A stretch of 64,000 nt of DNA from Virgibacillus sp. MSP4-1 (GCF_010092505.1 NZ_CP048021.1:310001-374000), one strand, 5' to 3'. Numbered from the stretch's first letter, positions 33,238-44,537 are shown. Notes: a model not told the origin generated them from the sequence alone. A program made the numbers and translations.

Positions 33238-34584
33238 TTGTCTATGTATCGAAAAATAAATCTATCAGCTGCTCAAAGTATTGTGTTATTTTATGTCATG
33301 GCAGTTATGGTATCGATCAGTTTGCTCAGTTTACCATTTGCCTTAAAACCCGGGATAAATTGGAGCTTTATAGATCTCCTTTTTACAGCAGTCAGTGCGG
33401 TAAGTGTTACCGGTCTTTCCGTTGTATCCATTGTGGACACATTAAGTACACCAGGGATCTTTATTTTGCTGTTTATTCTGCAGTTTGGCGGAATAGGAAT
33501 CATGACCTTGGGAACTTTTTTGTGGTTATTAATCGGAAAAAAAATCGGCCTTAAAGAAAGAAAGCTCATAAAAACAGATCAGAATCAGTCTACATTTTCA
33601 GGTCTGGTTAATCTGATGAAACAAATCCTGTACCTCATTTTAATGATCGAAATGTTTGGTGCAATTATATTAGGAACTTATTTCCTTACCTATTTTGATA
33701 CATGGCAGGAAGCTTATTTACAGGGACTGTTTGCTTCGGTCAGTGCTACAACAAATGCCGGATTTGATATTACTGGCAGCTCCCTTGTTCCTTTTGCTCA
33801 GGATTATTTTGTGCAGTTTATAAATATTATTTTATTAACTCTGGGAGCAATCGGGTTTCCGGTTCTCATCGAACTTAAGGAATATATCAGAAATAGAGAC
33901 CGGAACTATGGATCTCACTTTTCACTTTATACGAAATTAACAACGGTGACCTTTTTTTCACTAATGGCTGCAGGTACCGTTATGATTCTGCTGTTTGAAT
34001 TTAATCATTTCTTTGCAGGAAAAAGCTGGCATGAGTCTTTTTTCTATGCGTTTTTTCAATCATCCACTACAAGGAATGGCGGATTATCCACCATGGATGT
34101 CAGTCAGTTTTCTAATGCAACATTATTGGCGTTATGCTTTTTAATGTTTATCGGGTCTTCTCCCAGTTCAGTTGGAGGTGGGATAAGAACAACTACTTTT
34201 GCTGTTATTGTATTGATGATTACCTCGTTTGCGAAGGGACAAAAAGGAATAAAAGTATTTAAACGGGAGGTACATGAAGAAGATATCAGGAAGTCAGTTG
34301 TTGTCACTTTTCTGGCTTTAACATTGTGCTTTACAGCAACCATGATACTGGCAAAAACGGAAAATTTCACGATGATGCAGATCCTGTTTGAAGTAAGCTC
34401 AGCATTTGGTACTACCGGTTTGTCCATGGGTATAACCCCTGAATTAAGTATGATTGGTAAAATGGTGATTATTGCGTTGATGTTTTTAGGGAGAATTGGT
34501 ATTTTAACATTCTTATTTTTATTTAGCAGAAGGAAACGGGAGGCAGCATACCATTATCCAAAAGAACCTCTGATTGTTGGTTAA
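33238..34584 (+). CDS. Potassium transporter, TrkH/KtrB family
   Basis: 448 residues if TTG 33238 is used (AGGGG upstream); ATG 33244 is the alternative. Four M1-P-M2 repeats with the selectivity-filter glycines at SVTGLS, TNAGFD, TRNGGLS and TTGLSMG. Repeat order and length match KtrB/KtrD. The gating loop region MFIGSSPSSVGGGIRTTT is intact. The cytosolic KtrA/TrkA regulator is not nearby. It would take up K+ (or Na+-coupled K+) under osmotic stress. Confidence 0.92.
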   Translation: MSMYRKINLSAAQSIVLFYVMAVMVSISLLSLPFALKPGINWSFIDLLFTAVSAVSVTGLSVVSIVDTLSTPGIFILLFILQFGGIGIMTLGTFLWLLIGKKIGLKERKLIKTDQNQSTFSGLVNLMKQILYLILMIEMFGAIILGTYFLTYFDTWQEAYLQGLFASVSATTNAGFDITGSSLVPFAQDYFVQFINIILLTLGAIGFPVLIELKEYIRNRDRNYGSHFSLYTKLTTVTFFSLMAAGTVMILLFEFNHFFAGKSWHESFFYAFFQSSTTRNGGLSTMDVSQFSNATLLALCFLMFIGSSPSSVGGGIRTTTFAVIVLMITSFAKGQKGIKVFKREVHEEDIRKSVVVTFLALTLCFTATMILAKTENFTMMQILFEVSSAFGTTGLSMGITPELSMIGKMVIIALMFLGRIGILTFLFLFSRRKREAAYHYPKEPLIVG

Positions 34585-34602
34585 TAGTCAAGGAGATAGA
34601 AG

Positions 34603-34642
34603 AGGCATGCATCCATATACATTTATGGTTGCATGCCTTTTT
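34603..34642 (+). terminator. Rho-independent terminator
   Basis: AGGCATGCATCC and GGTTGCATGCCTTTTT pair around an AT-rich loop. It follows the K+ transporter gene. Confidence 0.8.
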
Positions 34643-34863
34643 ACATTTAAAGACTGTCTCCTTATCCCCGTTGATAATCAAATAGACACTTTACCATTTC
34701 TAATACGCATAAATTTCGTTTTATAGCTGGCGTGATGCTCAATATAATCGTGCTTTTTATGGAGATAATGCAGAACTTTTTTAAAAACTGGAGAAACAAG
34801 CGTTTAAATATTCTAAATTTTGTACAGACTAGGTAAAAATAAAAAAATTAAGAGGTGTTTGAA

Positions 34864-36030
34864 TTGAAAAAATCTATGTATCTCAGCTTCCTGGGTGTAT
34901 TTGTTGTCCTGGGAATTGCCGTAATGGTAAATGTAATGAATAATGAACAGACAAATGATAATGCTGAAACGGATGGACAGTCTCAGGCTGAGGATCCGTA
35001 TAATCAGGATGCTGTTGAGGTCTCAGAAGAATCGATTGAAGTTACGGCCACCGATGATGGCAAAATAACAGCCAATAACTTATTTATCCCATGGACCATT
35101 AACAAAAATGGAGGAACTTTTTATCTGAGCCAGAGGGAAGGGTCTGTTATTGAAATTGATGGGGAATTAGGTCTGGTAGAAGTCCAGGATGTTCAAGTAT
35201 CCGAGAATATTCTTCATGAAGGACAAGGTGGATTTCTTGGCTTTGCACTCGATCCGAACTTTAAAGAGACAAACAGGGCGTACGCCTACCATACCTACTC
35301 TGAAAATGGAGAGGTTCTAAATCGCATTGTTTCTTTAACATTAAAAGATAACACTTGGGAGGAAGAAAATGTTCTTCTGGAAAACATCCCTGGTGGAGAA
35401 GTAAATAATGGTGGTAGACTGAAAATTGGACCGGACGGTTTTCTTTATGCAACCACTGGTGATACAGGACAGGCGGAGTTAGCACAGAATCTGGACAATT
35501 TGGCAGGGAAAATCCTACGAATGAATCTGGAAGGAGAAGTTCCAGAGGATAATCCATTTAAGAATTCCTACGTCTATTCCTATGGTCATCGTAATTCTCA
35601 GGGGCTTGCCTGGGATGAACAAGGGAATCTTTATAGCTCTGAGCATGGGGAAGATGGCCATGATGAGATTAATTTGATTGAAGCAGGACAGAATTATGGA
35701 TGGCCGGAGATTACTGGAAATGAGGAAGAATCCGGAATGAAGGCACCTGTTGCTCATTCAGGTGATGATACTTGGGCTCCAGCTGGAATGGCCTATTCTG
35801 AAGGTCAACTATATGTAGCATCTTTGGCAGGCAAGCAGATATTCACCTATGACATCGAAAGCGGTGAAACGACTGAATTCTATGATGAAGCGGGAAGATT
35901 ACGCGATGTACTGGTTGAAAATGGAAGCTTATTTACAATAACAAGCAATAATGATCAGTATGGGGAACCAACAGCCAAAGACGACCGTTTATTACAGCTT
36001 TCTTTAACCAAAGAGGTTTCAGCTGATTAA
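34864..36030 (+). CDS. PQQ-type soluble aldose sugar dehydrogenase, membrane-anchored
   Basis: 388 residues from TTG 34864, eight bases after AGAGG. One N-terminal helix (residues 4-22), an acidic linker, then the six-bladed beta-propeller of the glucose/sorbosone dehydrogenase (HHIP-like) family: GGFLGFALDPNF, NNGGRLKIGPDGFLYATTGD, YSYGHRNSQGLAWD, SEHGEDGHDEINLIEAGQNYGWP. The catalytic His and the Arg in GHRN are kept, which supports PQQ binding. It faces outward. A second quinoprotein lies convergent with it. No PQQ biosynthesis gene is in the window. Confidence 0.87.
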   Translation: MKKSMYLSFLGVFVVLGIAVMVNVMNNEQTNDNAETDGQSQAEDPYNQDAVEVSEESIEVTATDDGKITANNLFIPWTINKNGGTFYLSQREGSVIEIDGELGLVEVQDVQVSENILHEGQGGFLGFALDPNFKETNRAYAYHTYSENGEVLNRIVSLTLKDNTWEEENVLLENIPGGEVNNGGRLKIGPDGFLYATTGDTGQAELAQNLDNLAGKILRMNLEGEVPEDNPFKNSYVYSYGHRNSQGLAWDEQGNLYSSEHGEDGHDEINLIEAGQNYGWPEITGNEEESGMKAPVAHSGDDTWAPAGMAYSEGQLYVASLAGKQIFTYDIESGETTEFYDEAGRLRDVLVENGSLFTITSNNDQYGEPTAKDDRLLQLSLTKEVSAD

Positions 36031-36040
36031 TGAAAAGGGA

Positions 36041-36079
36041 AAAGGTAATCGTCCTTATGGGGGACGATTACCTTTTTTT
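36041..36079. terminator. Bidirectional terminator
   Basis: AAAGGTAATCGTCC and GGACGATTACCTTTTTTT, between the two convergent quinoprotein genes. Confidence 0.85.
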
Positions 36080-36132
36080 GTCTTACTACAATGCTTAGCG
36101 ACTCGTGATACTTCCGCGGCTTCCACCTTTGT

Positions 36133-38409
36133 TTATTCCTTATTGGCCAGTTTCTCCATAATATAATCGGAAAGGACATTGATTTGATCCTCGGATAATG
36201 TACCTCCAAATGGTGGCATGCCTCCGCTTCCGTTTTTGATTTGTTCAATCAGCTTTTCACGATCCTTTGTAATGTCACTATTTTTGATGCTTGGACCGTT
36301 ATGACCACCTGCACCCTGATCTCCATGACAGGATAAGCAGTTGTTTTCATAAATGGTACGTCCCTGATCCAGTGAGGCATTGCCTTCATTTTGTGTTTGA
36401 TTTGAGTCTTGATCTTCATGTTTTTCATGCTCTTCACGTTTTTCGGCTAAAGGCGACGTATTAATTTCTTCCTCTGGGATATCTTCAACTGAATTATGCT
36501 GACCTTCAAGGGAAAACGTATAAATCTTATCTCCATGTTTCGTACCAGCCAGGGAATTTCCGGCCGAGAATATGGAAATGTATTGTTTTCCGTCAATTTC
36601 ATACGTAATTGGAGGCGCATTAGCACCTGCATCTGTTTTGAACTCCCATAAGTGATCGCCTGTTTTTGCATCGTAGGCTATGATTCGTCCGTCATTGTGA
36701 CCGACAAATACAAGGTTTCCTTTCGTAGTCAGTACACCACTGTAGGCGATGGTGTCCCAGTTTTTCTGCCACGCGATTTTATTGGTTTTAATATCAATGG
36801 CTGTGACAGTACTTCTCATTGGTGAGTTTTCGACAGGCTGCCATACACTTCCCAGATACTCTTTTCCTTGTTCATAGGTATTTTCTTCATCATCGGCATA
36901 GTGTGCGTAGGAAAAATAGTTGTCATTTCCTAGTACATAAAAATACTCAGTATTCGGATTGTAAGCGGAAGGCGGCCAGTTTCCACCACCTTGAGGTGAT
37001 GGTTTTACAGTCATTGGTTCGTCCCAGAATGGTGTAAATAACTTCCCATATTTCCCATCAAATTCTTCTGGTAAATCATTTTTCACGTCTTCTTCCGTCA
37101 CTTCCTGTGGAACAAAATTGTCTCCTTTAGGAAATGGCTGAGTAGGGGAAGTATTTTGTTTATCCAGTTGGGGAACTTCTTTTTCTTCCATTCCAATCAA
37201 TGGCTCACCGTTCGTTCGGTCCAGAATATATACCCATCCGGTTTTGCCGGCCTGTGCAATTCCTTTTTTCATTTCCCCATCCATTTCCACATCAAATAGA
37301 ACCACCGGATTCGCTGCATCTAAATCCCAGATATCATGGTGAACCTCCTGAAAGTGCCAGTTACGTTCACCAGTGTCGGCATCAAGGGCGACCACGGAGT
37401 TGGCAAAGAGGTTATCTCCCTCACGTTTACTTCCATCTAAGTCAGGGGATGTGTTTCCGGTTGAGAAATAAATCTGTCCAAGTTCCGGGTCTATCGCGGG
37501 TGTTTGCCAAACAGGTGCTCCCCCGGTAAGCCAGCTGTTATTATCCTGTGGCCAGGTTTCGTGTCCTTCTTCGCCGGGACCGGGAATGGTATAGGTTCTC
37601 CAAATTTGTCTGCCCATTTCTGCATCATACGCTGCAACATAGCCCCGGATTCCATATTCTCCACCAGCAATTCCTGTATAAACTTTCCCATCATAGTAGA
37701 GGGGGGCACTTGCAATTGTATGACCTTTTTCCCATTCATCCACTTCTGTTTCCCATAATACTTCGCCGGTTTTCTGGTCTAAAGCTACCAGCCTTGCGTC
37801 CAATAGTCCTACAAATACCTTTCCTTCACCAATGGCAACACCTCGACTGGTCCATCCACAGCATACCGTATCCAGACCATCAGCAAGCTCAGGCTGGAAC
37901 TCCCAGATGATTTCGCCGGTTTTGGCGTTTATAGCCTGTACGTCATTGGCTCCTGTAATATTGAACATGACTCCATCATAGACGACTGGAGTTGACTCAC
38001 CTGAATATTTAAACTTGAAGCCTGAGCCCATGCTTGTTACCCATTCAGCCTTCAGATCAGCAACATTGGAAGCATTGATCTGATCCAGCTGTGAATAGCG
38101 TCCGTTGGAAATATTTCCTCCATTTGTAATCCAGTTTGCAGACGGAGGAGAAGTTAATTCTTCTGCAGAAAATTTGGGAGATACTTCTCCTGGATAATCT
38201 GTGTGCTGAAAGGATTGATGTTCGGCTTCAAATTGAGTTTTTTTCTCTTTTTCTTCATTATTGTCTTTTTGTTGCTCTTCTTGATTACTTTGATCATCAG
38301 GTTTCTTTGCGACATCGTCCGGGCCGGTAAATTGACTAATGATAACAATGGCAATGATAACAGCAGCCAAGGCCGCAACACCTGTAATGATCCATGTATG
38401 TCGTTTCAT
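36133..38409 (-). CDS. PQQ-dependent quinoprotein dehydrogenase with C-terminal cytochrome c domain
   Basis: 758 residues from ATG 38409, nine bases after AAAGGAG. An N-terminal helix (about 9-27) anchors it, then an acidic linker, then an eight-bladed PQQ propeller with W-motifs (DAKTGDHLWEF, ALDQKTGEVLWETE). The vicinal pair Cys183-Cys184 (DTVCCGW), a mark of quinoprotein alcohol dehydrogenases, is present. Residues about 680-758 are a class I cytochrome c with CLSCH at 691-695 and the axial Met at about 731 (GGMPPFGG). The fusion would pass electrons from an alcohol or sugar to the respiratory chain. Unusual for a bacillus. Confidence 0.9.
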   Translation of the reverse strand: MKRHTWIITGVAALAAVIIAIVIISQFTGPDDVAKKPDDQSNQEEQQKDNNEEKEKKTQFEAEHQSFQHTDYPGEVSPKFSAEELTSPPSANWITNGGNISNGRYSQLDQINASNVADLKAEWVTSMGSGFKFKYSGESTPVVYDGVMFNITGANDVQAINAKTGEIIWEFQPELADGLDTVCCGWTSRGVAIGEGKVFVGLLDARLVALDQKTGEVLWETEVDEWEKGHTIASAPLYYDGKVYTGIAGGEYGIRGYVAAYDAEMGRQIWRTYTIPGPGEEGHETWPQDNNSWLTGGAPVWQTPAIDPELGQIYFSTGNTSPDLDGSKREGDNLFANSVVALDADTGERNWHFQEVHHDIWDLDAANPVVLFDVEMDGEMKKGIAQAGKTGWVYILDRTNGEPLIGMEEKEVPQLDKQNTSPTQPFPKGDNFVPQEVTEEDVKNDLPEEFDGKYGKLFTPFWDEPMTVKPSPQGGGNWPPSAYNPNTEYFYVLGNDNYFSYAHYADDEENTYEQGKEYLGSVWQPVENSPMRSTVTAIDIKTNKIAWQKNWDTIAYSGVLTTKGNLVFVGHNDGRIIAYDAKTGDHLWEFKTDAGANAPPITYEIDGKQYISIFSAGNSLAGTKHGDKIYTFSLEGQHNSVEDIPEEEINTSPLAEKREEHEKHEDQDSNQTQNEGNASLDQGRTIYENNCLSCHGDQGAGGHNGPSIKNSDITKDREKLIEQIKNGSGGMPPFGGTLSEDQINVLSDYIMEKLANKE

Positions 38410-38584
38410 TCTGCAAAGCTCCTTTCCTAACATAATCAAGTTTTCTGTAGTTGTAATTTGCCCGAATATGAATAAATTACCCAAAATGTTATGGAAAGGG
38501 GAAGATAAAGAAATTTAGGAAAAAGGGCTGAGGAAGGCTTAAAAATGAGAGGAAATTTTCAAGTTCATTCAGAAAATTTTTTCA

Positions 38585-38658
38585 CGTATGAACTGGCCGT
38601 AATACCGTCTCAAGACGAAGTGGGGGATGGAAAAACCCCCACTGATGGAAGCTTCACA
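38585..38658. repeat. Intergenic repeat, ACTGGCCGTAA / TTTCACTTTAT family, copy 2
   Basis: GAACTGGCCGTAATACCGTC, a GTGGGGG / CCCCCAC inner pairing, then CTGATGGAAGCTTCACATTA. Its end touches the stop of the LysR gene, as copy 1 touches another gene end. Confidence 0.75.
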
Positions 38659-39570
38659 TTATTTGCCAAACTCATTTAATCGTTCATAGGTTTTACGGAG
38701 GAAGCGATAAAACAATTCTTCCGTTGGCAATAATTTGCGTTGAGCCGGATAGATGACACCTACCGAACGTGTTATATTCGGGTCGGCTATCGGTACAACA
38801 ACGGTTGAACGCGGGGTGTTATCCACCATGGTCATTTCAGGCATTAAGGCTACACCTAACCCTGCTGCCACGAGTCCCTTTAAAGCATCAATATCCTTGC
38901 CTTCAACAGCTATGTCAGGAGTGAAGCCTACATGATCACACGCATCCATGACTTGCTTGCGAAAGACAAATCCTTCAGGCAGAGTAACAAACGAATCCCC
39001 TTTAAGTTCCTGCAGCATAATGGAGGACCGGCCTGCTAATGGATGATTTAAAGGAAGTAGAGCCACAATCTTTTCACTGAACAATGTCGTACCTTTAATT
39101 TTTTCTGAATGTTCCCGCTTAGGCATAGGCGCAATCATGGCCAGGTTAAAGGTTCCATTAATGACACCATCTATTAATTCCGAATAGAGACCATTGCTCA
39201 TTTGGAATTTTGCCTCGGGATAGTACCGGCGAAATGCATAAATAATGGAAGGAACGATATAAGCAGCCATACTTATAGGAAAAGCAATTCGTACAGTGCC
39301 TCTTTCAGGATTTAAATATTCCTTGACCTCCCGTTTTGCTTCCTCCATCATGTTCGTGACCTGCTTCATCCGCTCTAAAAAAACCTCGCCGATTGGAGTT
39401 AATTTAACACGTCTTCCTTCTCGTATAAAAAGCTGAACACCCAGTTCATTTTCAAGATTAAAGATTTGTCTGCTGACTGAAGACTGAGCAACATGCAGGG
39501 CATTCGCTGCGTCGGTAACATGCTCTCTTTCAGCAACTTCCATAAAATACTTAATTTGACGGTGTTCCAT
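38659..39570 (-). CDS. LysR-family regulator (GltC-like)
   Basis: 303 residues, ATG 39570 after GAGGTGAATAGAC. N-terminal helix-turn-helix MEHRQIKYFMEVAEREHVTDAANALHVAQSSVSRQI, then the periplasmic-binding-like effector domain. Best resemblance is GltC of Bacillus. It is divergent from the NADP-type glutamate dehydrogenase gene, and the 140-base gap holds the palindrome TTAATGCATTAA (39595-39606) next to a direct repeat of TTTAATGC, so control of that gene is likely. Effector unknown; 2-oxoglutarate or glutamate would be the natural guess. Confidence 0.85.
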   Translation of the reverse strand: MEHRQIKYFMEVAEREHVTDAANALHVAQSSVSRQIFNLENELGVQLFIREGRRVKLTPIGEVFLERMKQVTNMMEEAKREVKEYLNPERGTVRIAFPISMAAYIVPSIIYAFRRYYPEAKFQMSNGLYSELIDGVINGTFNLAMIAPMPKREHSEKIKGTTLFSEKIVALLPLNHPLAGRSSIMLQELKGDSFVTLPEGFVFRKQVMDACDHVGFTPDIAVEGKDIDALKGLVAAGLGVALMPEMTMVDNTPRSTVVVPIADPNITRSVGVIYPAQRKLLPTEELFYRFLRKTYERLNEFGK

Positions 39571-39656
39571 GTCTATTCACCTCATTTAATGCGTTTAATG
39601 CATTAATCTCATCTATTATTAATATTGAAGCTATTATTTAATTAATTATAAAATGA

Positions 39657-41099
<1,443 letters not shown>

Positions 41100-41126
41100 A
41101 AGAGTTTGATAAGCGTTTCGATGAAG

Positions 41127-41158
41127 CATTAGGTCGGATTACGACCTAATGCTTTTTA
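41127..41158 (+). terminator. Rho-independent terminator
   Basis: GCATTAGGTCG-GATTA-CGACCTAATGCTTTTT. It ends gdhA and overlaps the tail of the small reverse gene. Confidence 0.9.
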
Positions 41159-41333
41159 ATTGTTTACTGCTGGTTTCCATTACGTGCCACTCCTTACTGG
41201 AATGAGTGTGGACGTTAAGTTTTTTAGCGAAGGTTTCTGCGTTGGACCGATCACTAAAGATTTTGGAGGACGGACTGGTTGTATCTTTAAGGATTTCTGT
41301 CTTCCCATTAATTTTTCTTGCAATCACGTACAT
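41139..41333 (-). CDS. Small basic protein, unknown (64 aa)
   Basis: ATG 41333 with AAGGGGGG 11 bases upstream; stop inside the gdhA terminator. MYVIARKINGKTEILKDTTS, a SNAETFAKKLN helix and a Trp near residue 50. A beta-alpha-beta pattern is plausible. No family recognised; the ribosome site supports expression. Confidence 0.55.
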   Translation of the reverse strand: MYVIARKINGKTEILKDTTSPSSKIFSDRSNAETFAKKLNVHTHSSKEWHVMETSSKQLKSIRS

Positions 41334-41470
41334 AATGGAACACCCCCCTTACGAATAAGCGAATAATCTCCATATTTTCCTAATATTATATCGTAAGGTC
41401 GGAGTTTTTTGGATTACAGTTTGGTTAAGATTTTGTTTCTAATTATTGCTATATTTTAAAAACATATAAG

Positions 41471-41501
41471 AAACCCGCTCAGATAAATTTGAGCGGGTTT
41501 G
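41471..41501. terminator. Hairpin downstream of the hydroxyacyl-CoA dehydrogenase gene
   Basis: AAACCCGCTCA-GATAAATT-TGAGCGGGTTT; the T-run on the minus strand is short (TTTCTTAT). Confidence 0.7.
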
Positions 41502-41509
41502 TTTATTCT

Positions 41510-42406
41510 TTATTTAAGAAAGTCTGGTTCCAGGAAGGCTGGATTTGGATATTTGTAGAAGCCTTCTCCTGTTTCCACACCAAGCTTCCCTTTATCAAGA
41601 TATTCTTCTTTCAGGAATTTTGCGAGCTTTTCATACATCGGATCGCCGGTTTTATTGGATTTGTCTTTTACGACATTATAGGCAGTAGTAATTCCAACGA
41701 TATCTAATATTGCAAAGGGTCCATTTGGGGCACCGGTGGCGATCATCCATGTTTTATCGATCGTTTCAACATCAGCTACATCGTTGACAAGCAGTTTTTC
41801 GGCCGCATCCAATAACGGTACAAGCAGAGAGTTTAAAATATACCCCGGCTGTTCTTTATGTAATGGCAGGGCAACCATGCCAATGGCTTTGGCAAATTCG
41901 ATTACATCATTAAATACACCTTCATCCGTACCAGGATGCTTCATTACCTCAGCCGTATTATTTTTCCATATCTCATTAGCAAAATGAAGCGCCAGAAACT
42001 TCTCGGGCCGACCGGTTGCTTCGGCGAACTGGCTCGGTAGTAGTGTTGAAGAGTTCGTCGCAAAAATTGTTTTTTCCGGAGCGGCTTCACCTAACTTATT
42101 GTAGAATTCTGTTTTAATTTCAACAACCTCAGGCACTGCTTCAATGACAAAATCCGCATTTTCCACCGCCTTTTCCAGGTTTGAATGAAAAGTTATACGG
42201 TTATAAGCTTCATTTACTTCCTGCCCAGTAGCGTTTAAATCTTTTTGATAACGGCTCTTAAGCTTTTCAATTCTTTCTTTTGCCCTTTCAACAGCTTCCT
42301 GATTAATGTCGTAAACGGATACATAAAATCCTTTAAAGGCTGTCTGATAGGCAATTTGGCTCCCTAATACGCCGCTGCCTGCGACTGTGACGTTTTGATA
42401 GTTCAC
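41510..42406 (-). CDS. 3-hydroxyacyl-CoA dehydrogenase family protein
   Basis: 298 residues from GTG 42406, eight bases after AGGGGG; the longer frame to 42463 lacks a site. N-terminal Rossmann domain with VTVAGSGVLGSQIAYQTAFKG, the FVIEAVPEVVEIK strand and TNSSTLLPSQFA; catalytic His in LALHFANEIW; helical C-terminal domain. Short-chain type such as 3-hydroxybutyryl-CoA dehydrogenase. No other beta-oxidation gene is adjacent. Confidence 0.87.
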   Translation of the reverse strand: MNYQNVTVAGSGVLGSQIAYQTAFKGFYVSVYDINQEAVERAKERIEKLKSRYQKDLNATGQEVNEAYNRITFHSNLEKAVENADFVIEAVPEVVEIKTEFYNKLGEAAPEKTIFATNSSTLLPSQFAEATGRPEKFLALHFANEIWKNNTAEVMKHPGTDEGVFNDVIEFAKAIGMVALPLHKEQPGYILNSLLVPLLDAAEKLLVNDVADVETIDKTWMIATGAPNGPFAILDIVGITTAYNVVKDKSNKTGDPMYEKLAKFLKEEYLDKGKLGVETGEGFYKYPNPAFLEPDFLK

Positions 42407-42581
42407 GTAAATTCCCCCTGTTGTCTTTTTTTCTTGACTGTTTATTTGTGATAGAAGTTTCACTTTATGTCAGTCAATATTCATTATATATGTATTCTCA
42501 GAAAACAGGAAGGAAAATGTTTTTAATATAGTAAAAGCTCAGGATTGATGGCGGCAGAAACGAATAGACTTTCGTAACAGA

Positions 42582-42626
42582 AAAAGCTGAGGCATAAACC
42601 CTGATTGGCTTTTTACCTCAGCTTTC
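42582..42626 (-). terminator. Rho-independent terminator
   Basis: AAAGCTGAGG and CCTCAGCTTT, followed on the minus strand by TTTCTG. Ends the flavin oxidoreductase gene. Confidence 0.75.
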
Positions 42627-42628
42627 TA

Positions 42629-43756
42629 TTAATAAATTCCCGGGAACCAACCAGGTGTATTTGTAATAATATTCCATAAAGGATCAGGTACGACTAATTC
42701 CTCCTGATGATTTTTATTGAGTTCTGTTATAATTTCTTCTTCTTTCCCCTCTGAAATTTTTTGAACCCAGTCAGGATCAATAATCAGTTCACGGCCAAGC
42801 GCAAGAAGGGGAAGGCCAGTCTGAAGAGCCTGTATAGCATCGTCTGCAGAGTAGATGGATCCTACTCCAATGAGAGGGACACGGTGATTGATGATTTCCA
42901 ATAAGTATGCAATTCGTGACTTATTATGGTCCTCTACTCCTCGTCTTGGTTCGGAACGGAAATCCGTCAGTGATACATGTAAATAATCCAATCCCTGATC
43001 TGACAGTTTATCAACGAAGGCCAGTGTATCATCCATTGTAATACCAGGTGTTACAGATTCCTCGGGTGAAAAACGGTACCCTGTAATAAAGGAAGAGTCA
43101 GCGTGTTCACGTACTATCCGTTTTACTTCTTTAATAACCTCTAAAGGAAAAGTCATTCGCTTTTCAAGGGATCCACCAAAGCGATCTTCCCGGCGATTGG
43201 AATGAGGGGAGAAGAATTGCTGCAGTAAATACCCATTTGCTCCATGGATTTCAACACCGTCAAATCCGGCTTCTATGGCACGACGAGTGGTTTCACCGAA
43301 GGCACTAATGATTTCCTCCACTTCTGATTCAGGTAAAGCACGCGGGGTTGGATGATCATCCCCTTCTGCAGGAATGTCACTGGCACTCACCACATCTTTG
43401 TTAGGGATCAGATAGGTAGGACACATTCTGCCGCCATGGAAAATCTGAAGAACAGCTTTAGCTCCTTGCTTCTTAATTCCGTTTGCGAGCTTTTGGAGAC
43501 TTGGAATCATTTCATCACTGTCCGCACCGAACTCGCCCGGAAACCCTTTTCCGTTTGGTGTAACATATGTACAAGCTGTAACCACCATACTTACACCACT
43601 GGAACGCCGTGCATAGTAATTGACTTCAGCATCGGTAACGGTTCCATCTGAATTGGATGAGAAATTGGTCATAGGGGCCATAATGATTCGGTTTTTCAAA
43701 TCAGAACCATTGGGGAGCGTGTATGTGTCAAGCAGTTTTTCATATTTTGAATTCAT
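42629..43756 (-). CDS. Old-yellow-enzyme-family NADH:flavin oxidoreductase
   Basis: 375 residues, ATG 43756 nine bases after AAGGAGG. TIM-barrel OYE family: LKNRIIMAPMTNFSS, AVLQIFHGGRMCP, GFDGVEIHGANGYLLQQFFSPHSNRR (the H-G-A-N site and RxDxxGG), and an FMN-phosphate loop near LALGRELIIDP. It is close to the YqiG group of Bacillus. It reduces alpha,beta-unsaturated carbonyls or nitro compounds; natural substrate unknown. Confidence 0.9.
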   Translation of the reverse strand: MNSKYEKLLDTYTLPNGSDLKNRIIMAPMTNFSSNSDGTVTDAEVNYYARRSSGVSMVVTACTYVTPNGKGFPGEFGADSDEMIPSLQKLANGIKKQGAKAVLQIFHGGRMCPTYLIPNKDVVSASDIPAEGDDHPTPRALPESEVEEIISAFGETTRRAIEAGFDGVEIHGANGYLLQQFFSPHSNRREDRFGGSLEKRMTFPLEVIKEVKRIVREHADSSFITGYRFSPEESVTPGITMDDTLAFVDKLSDQGLDYLHVSLTDFRSEPRRGVEDHNKSRIAYLLEIINHRVPLIGVGSIYSADDAIQALQTGLPLLALGRELIIDPDWVQKISEGKEEEIITELNKNHQEELVVPDPLWNIITNTPGWFPGIY

Positions 43757-44016
43757 ATAGACGTTCCTCCTTAAATAAGTTACGAAAGATATCTTAAATG
43801 AAGAAAACGGGGATTGTACATTATTTTGCTTTACAATCGGGAATTACTACAAAAGTCCCTGCAAATCTTGTTAATACACAGACATGGGTTTATAATAGGG
43901 AAAACATTCAGGTATACCCGGCTACAGTATCCGGTCATTTAGCAGGACAGATCAAACGGCCCCTGCCGATGCGATGATTGTGCTGGTGGTTGTGGTGATT
44001 TGTCAGGGGGGATTCA
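43757..44016. other. Gap without a supported gene
   Basis: 260 bases between divergent genes. It holds the two ribosome sites and AT-rich stretches that may be promoters. Nothing else is supported. Confidence 0.5.
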
Positions 44017-44460
44017 ATGAATCGATTTCTTGCGCTGGCAGGATCTGTTATCTTATTTGCCATATTTTTTTCCATTTATTCTTATGTACCTGAGGCCCAG
44101 CGTGAGCCAAATGTATATTATTTTGGATTTATTGAGACTTTTGTCTTTGTGATTGTTTATTCGGGTCCTGTTTATTTGATCGCAGGTTTACCCGTGTCAC
44201 TTCTCATTGATCAACTGCTGAAAAAAGTAAAGGGAAGATTGCCATACTTACCACGCATGACGATGTATTCTATCGCAGGTATTATCATTGGCTTTTTATT
44301 CCATATATTAATGACGAAAAACCATATCGGGTCACTATCGTTTGTTATCGGCCCACTAATATACGGGTTTACCGCCGCAAATATCTTTCTTCATTTATTA
44401 TTGCTGATTTCGTGGTATAGAAAAAAAGGAAATTGTAAACAGGGAAATGATAATAGTTAG
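44017..44460 (+). CDS. Membrane protein, unknown (four helices)
   Basis: 147 residues, ATG 44017 after GGGGGGATTCA. Four helices: about 4-22, 38-65, 80-100 and 108-132, with the loop DQLLKKVKGRLPYLPRM between helices two and three. There is no recognised domain. It is a single gene with a terminator downstream. Confidence 0.75.
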   Translation: MNRFLALAGSVILFAIFFSIYSYVPEAQREPNVYYFGFIETFVFVIVYSGPVYLIAGLPVSLLIDQLLKKVKGRLPYLPRMTMYSIAGIIIGFLFHILMTKNHIGSLSFVIGPLIYGFTAANIFLHLLLLISWYRKKGNCKQGNDNS

Positions 44461-44537
44461 ACTGCGCTTCATAAAGCAGAGGAGTTGCTAATGGTATAGT
44501 TTAATTAAGTGAACACGGCTTAAAAGTAAACGTAATT

